DNA of 64,000 nt, from the NCBI RefSeq assembly GCF_030264275.1, contig NZ_CP127166.1, positions 163,230 to 227,229 of the forward strand, in the 5' to 3' direction. The translations under genes were made by a program, and so were the position numbers. Of this stretch, positions 61,552 through 64,000 are shown piece by piece. Position 1 is the stretch's first letter. Every line of letters starts with the position of its first letter. This DNA comes from Marivivens sp. LCG002 (GTDB lineage Bacteria; Pseudomonadota; Alphaproteobacteria; Rhodobacterales; Rhodobacteraceae). The notes beneath the pieces were generated by a model, which did no database searches, was not told the DNA's origin, and saw nothing but the letters and a program-made list of their open reading frames with translations.

Positions 61552-64000
61552 ATGACCGCAAGCGAAACAAAATCGAATATCCGGTCGCATCGAGAGATTC
61601 TTCTCGATGATTTTGCCGTGTCACGACTGCACCGTGTGCGCCGTGCAATCGGTCTTAACCCTCTGGGCACAATGCTTTTCTATGTGCCGATCGTTCTGCT
61701 CTGGACCGCGTCCATGAGTTATGGCGCGATGATCCATGGAACCAATACCTTTGCGGTCCAATATACGCCCAACATCGCACTCTATTGCGGGGCGATCGGC
61801 TTGTTGGTTTTCCCGCGGCGCTATGTCTGGATGCCGCTGCTGACCCAGTTTGCGATGATGATTGTGCCCATGGTGCTCCCCTTTGCGGCAACCCCCGAGT
61901 GGCGCGATGTGATCTTTGTGGCGCCGGGAACCTTCTTGCTCTTCACGGTCGTCAATCTCGGGGTAAGTATCGCGGTCGGACTTCTCACCGCCGCCAGCTA
62001 TCGCATCGTGCGCAAAAAGTTGGAGCCCTTTACCTCCGACCTCTTGCTTGTGCTCTTCATCGAAGTGGCCTTTGTCTCAATTCTGATCATCTTGGCATTC
62101 TTGATCGCCGCCTATGCGCAAACCCTCAGCCAAGAGATGCGCGCCTATCTCGGATTTGACGACGATTACCTCACGCTCGCAATCAAGCGCATCCTGCGCG
62201 GCGGCGTGGTGATCGGAGCATTCCTTCTAGCCACCATGAGCAGCGTCTACCTGAGCGATCTCAAGTATATCGGGCTTTCTCTCGGTTCGTTCGGACTGCT
62301 CGCACTGGCGCGACATTACGGTTTTTATGCCTATGAAATGATGGACGCCTCGGCGCTCTGCATCATCCTTGCGATCTTCTTGCCGAGCCGCATCGCAACA
62401 CTGTCCCTAGCAGCGGGGGTCGCGCTTTATGCCGCAACCACAGGCGCGTTCCTCGAAGATGCGGTGCCCGCGGACTGGAACGAACTGGTCCTAGAACTCT
62501 ATTCCATCGCCGTGCTGCAGCTGGCGGTTCTCTTTGTCGCGCGCAAGGCCGCGCGCGATCACATCGATCAGGAAAAGAGCCTCGCGATCCGACGTCTCGA
62601 TGCCGCGCGCGACTTTGCCGACGTCGGTGTGTTTGTGCTCAATCTGCGCTCCCAGACGATCCAGCTTGATCAAACGGGACGCCGTATCCTCGGCATCATG
62701 CAGGAAACGACACCGTTCCTGAACGTGTTCCATCAGATCGAACCCCGAGACCGCGAATTGATCCGCGACATCCGCGTCGATCCCAAAGGCAGCACCGAAG
62801 ATTGCACCATTCGGATAAAACGTCCCGACGGCGAAATCCGAACCATCCACATCTTTATCTGGGGTGAACGCGCCGAGTCGGGGGCCACTCTGGCCTATGG
62901 CCTCGTGCTCGACGTTACCGAGCAGCAAAAACAGGAAGACGCCCTGCGCGAAACCCTCTCCGCTCTTTCGGAAAAAGACGAGAAACAGCGCCGCATGTTC
63001 TCGATCATCTCCCACGAAATTCGCACCCCCGCCTCGGTCATCGCCCTTTTGATCGAGGATCTGTCGACCACGAAAAACACCTATCGCATCCAGAACCAGC
63101 TGCGCGAAGCCTCGGATCAGCTCCTGAACGTGCTGACAGACATGCGTCAGGCCGTGAACCCAGAGCAGAACCTGCCTATCAATCGGGGGCCCTATAGCCC
63201 TGTGTATCTCGTGGAGAATGTCCGCAACACCTACAGCGCTCTGGCCGAACATCACGGGATGCGAATCGTGCAATCGCTGGACGCGGGCGCCGAAGCGCTC
63301 CGGATCGGGGACAGCAACCGCATCAAGCAGCTTTTGGGCAATCTCGTGCGCAATGCGCTGATCCATTCGCGCGGCACCATGGTCGAGATTTCCTTCACCC
63401 AAGGCACCGACGACCAAGGCAACCCAAGCGCCATCTGGACCGTGTCCGACGACGGTGTAGGCATCGCACCCAATGAGGTCGACCGCCTTTTCGAGCCGTT
63501 TGAACGCGGCAGCGCAGACCCACGCACGCAAGCAGACGGGAGCGGCCTCGGCCTCTATATCGTGAAATCCGCTGTCGAGCTCTTGGGCGGCAAGATCGAA
63601 TATGTCCCGAGCCGCAAGGGTGCAACCTATCGCTTCTGCATCCCCGATCCTCTTGCCGATCCCGCCCTCGCCGCGCCGCGCGACATCGGCGAGATTGCCA
63701 ACGCCTTCCCAAGCAAGTCCATCGTCTTCGCCGAAGACAACGAACTTGTGGCAGAGGTGACGATCAACCGTCTCAAGAAACATTTCGCCGAAGTCCGTCA
63801 TGCCAAGAACGGACGCATCGCCCTTGAGATGATCCGCGACAATCCCCCTGATCTGGTCATCACCGATCTTTTCATGCCCGAAATGGAAGGCGACGAATTG
63901 ATCCTTGCGCTTCGGGCCGAAGGCTTCGACTTCCCCGTCGTCGGCCTCACCGCCGCGGCGGTCGGCAATGACATGGAGCGGTTCCGCAATTCAGGCGCGG
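61552..64000 (+). CDS. Hybrid histidine kinase/response regulator, cut by the window end
   Basis: At least 816 residues with no stop before the window end. The N-terminal 330 residues hold about eight to nine hydrophobic segments, like MASE-type membrane sensors. A PAS/PAC region follows (about 350-460, ending LDVTEQQKQEDAL), then HisKA with H488 (SIISHEIRTP), HATPase (LLGNLVRNAL, VSDDGVGIAP, GSGLGLYIVK) and a receiver with D772 (VITDLFMPEM). All catalytic motifs are intact. ATG 61552 has a weak ribosome site. It is 117 bases after the exonuclease fusion gene and may drive or share its signalling. Confidence 0.88.
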   Translation, partial: MTASETKSNIRSHREILLDDFAVSRLHRVRRAIGLNPLGTMLFYVPIVLLWTASMSYGAMIHGTNTFAVQYTPNIALYCGAIGLLVFPRRYVWMPLLTQFAMMIVPMVLPFAATPEWRDVIFVAPGTFLLFTVVNLGVSIAVGLLTAASYRIVRKKLEPFTSDLLLVLFIEVAFVSILIILAFLIAAYAQTLSQEMRAYLGFDDDYLTLAIKRILRGGVVIGAFLLATMSSVYLSDLKYIGLSLGSFGLLALARHYGFYAYEMMDASALCIILAIFLPSRIATLSLAAGVALYAATTGAFLEDAVPADWNELVLELYSIAVLQLAVLFVARKAARDHIDQEKSLAIRRLDAARDFADVGVFVLNLRSQTIQLDQTGRRILGIMQETTPFLNVFHQIEPRDRELIRDIRVDPKGSTEDCTIRIKRPDGEIRTIHIFIWGERAESGATLAYGLVLDVTEQQKQEDALRETLSALSEKDEKQRRMFSIISHEIRTPASVIALLIEDLSTTKNTYRIQNQLREASDQLLNVLTDMRQAVNPEQNLPINRGPYSPVYLVENVRNTYSALAEHHGMRIVQSLDAGAEALRIGDSNRIKQLLGNLVRNALIHSRGTMVEISFTQGTDDQGNPSAIWTVSDDGVGIAPNEVDRLFEPFERGSADPRTQADGSGLGLYIVKSAVELLGGKIEYVPSRKGATYRFCIPDPLADPALAAPRDIGEIANAFPSKSIVFAEDNELVAEVTINRLKKHFAEVRHAKNGRIALEMIRDNPPDLVITDLFMPEMEGDELILALRAEGFDFPVVGLTAAAVGNDMERFRNSGA

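Noticed and set aside
62491..63801. 436-codon minus-strand frame opposite the hybrid kinase
   Set aside because: The sense strand carries intact HisKA, HATPase and receiver motifs in one frame.

Overview
The window reads as a GC-rich alphaproteobacterium, most likely Rhodobacteraceae (Roseobacter group). The main clues are an FrcBCA/FrcR sugar ABC system of the rhizobial/rhodobacterial type, a fused TRAP-TAXI permease, a PobA/PobR pair, an Acs / DUF4212 / VC_2705-type symporter block, and strong GGAGG ribosome sites. Genes are tightly packed, often with ATGA or TAATG overlaps. I saw no tRNA, rRNA, CRISPR array or insertion sequence. Replicon type (chromosome or plasmid) cannot be told from the sequence, although two tyrosine recombinases lie in the first 16 kb.

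Layout. (1) 1-816: tail of an iron-siderophore-type ABC importer (permease end plus ATPase). (2) 0.98-9.9 kb: periplasmic copper-handling cluster. Leftward genes encode a Cys/His-rich small protein, a cytochrome c, CopC, CopD, a multicopper oxidase and a second cytochrome c, with a DUF305 protein beyond them. The DUF305 gene has its own promoter, which closely resembles a CueR site. Rightward genes encode a paralogous Cys/His-rich small protein, a mini-lipoprotein, a TolC-like lipoprotein, a second multicopper oxidase, a cupredoxin and a CusF-like protein. (3) 10-15.9 kb: accessory stretch with two tyrosine-recombinase-type genes, a broken alpha/beta-hydrolase, an XRE regulator diverging from a metallophosphoesterase, and a 556-residue protein I do not recognise that has a 16-bp palindrome next to its start.

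(4) 15.9-37 kb: carbohydrate-acid catabolism. A TAXI-TRAP transporter with a DapA-superfamily enzyme and a LacI regulator comes first. FrcBCA with its ROK regulator follows, then a LacI regulator diverging from ltnD-otnK-otnC-otnI, which is the whole tetronate route to dihydroxyacetone phosphate. A U32 tRNA-hydroxylation-type protein, kdgK plus a GntR regulator, and kduI-kduD-uxuB for hexuronates complete the block. (5) 37-47.5 kb: purU with a structured leader, ThuA and PD40 proteins, a chemoreceptor, a rhodanese, galM, a GH13 glucosidase, and pobR/pobA. (6) 47.5-52.3 kb: RND efflux pump, adaptor and GbsR/MarR-type regulator with a clear operator. (7) 52.6-64 kb: acetate assimilation (acsA, small and large symporter subunits) followed by a signalling block. 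That block holds a cNMP-CBS-DUF294 protein, a small membrane protein, a degenerate receiver protein, a membrane-anchored sensor-like protein fused to an intact DEDDh exonuclease, and a hybrid histidine kinase cut by the window end.

The most unusual element is the acetate-linked signalling block, where a receiver lacking its usual acidic pair overlaps a histidine-kinase-like protein whose output domain is a nuclease. The copper cluster with its CueR-like promoter and the unknown protein/recombinase pair are the next most interesting.
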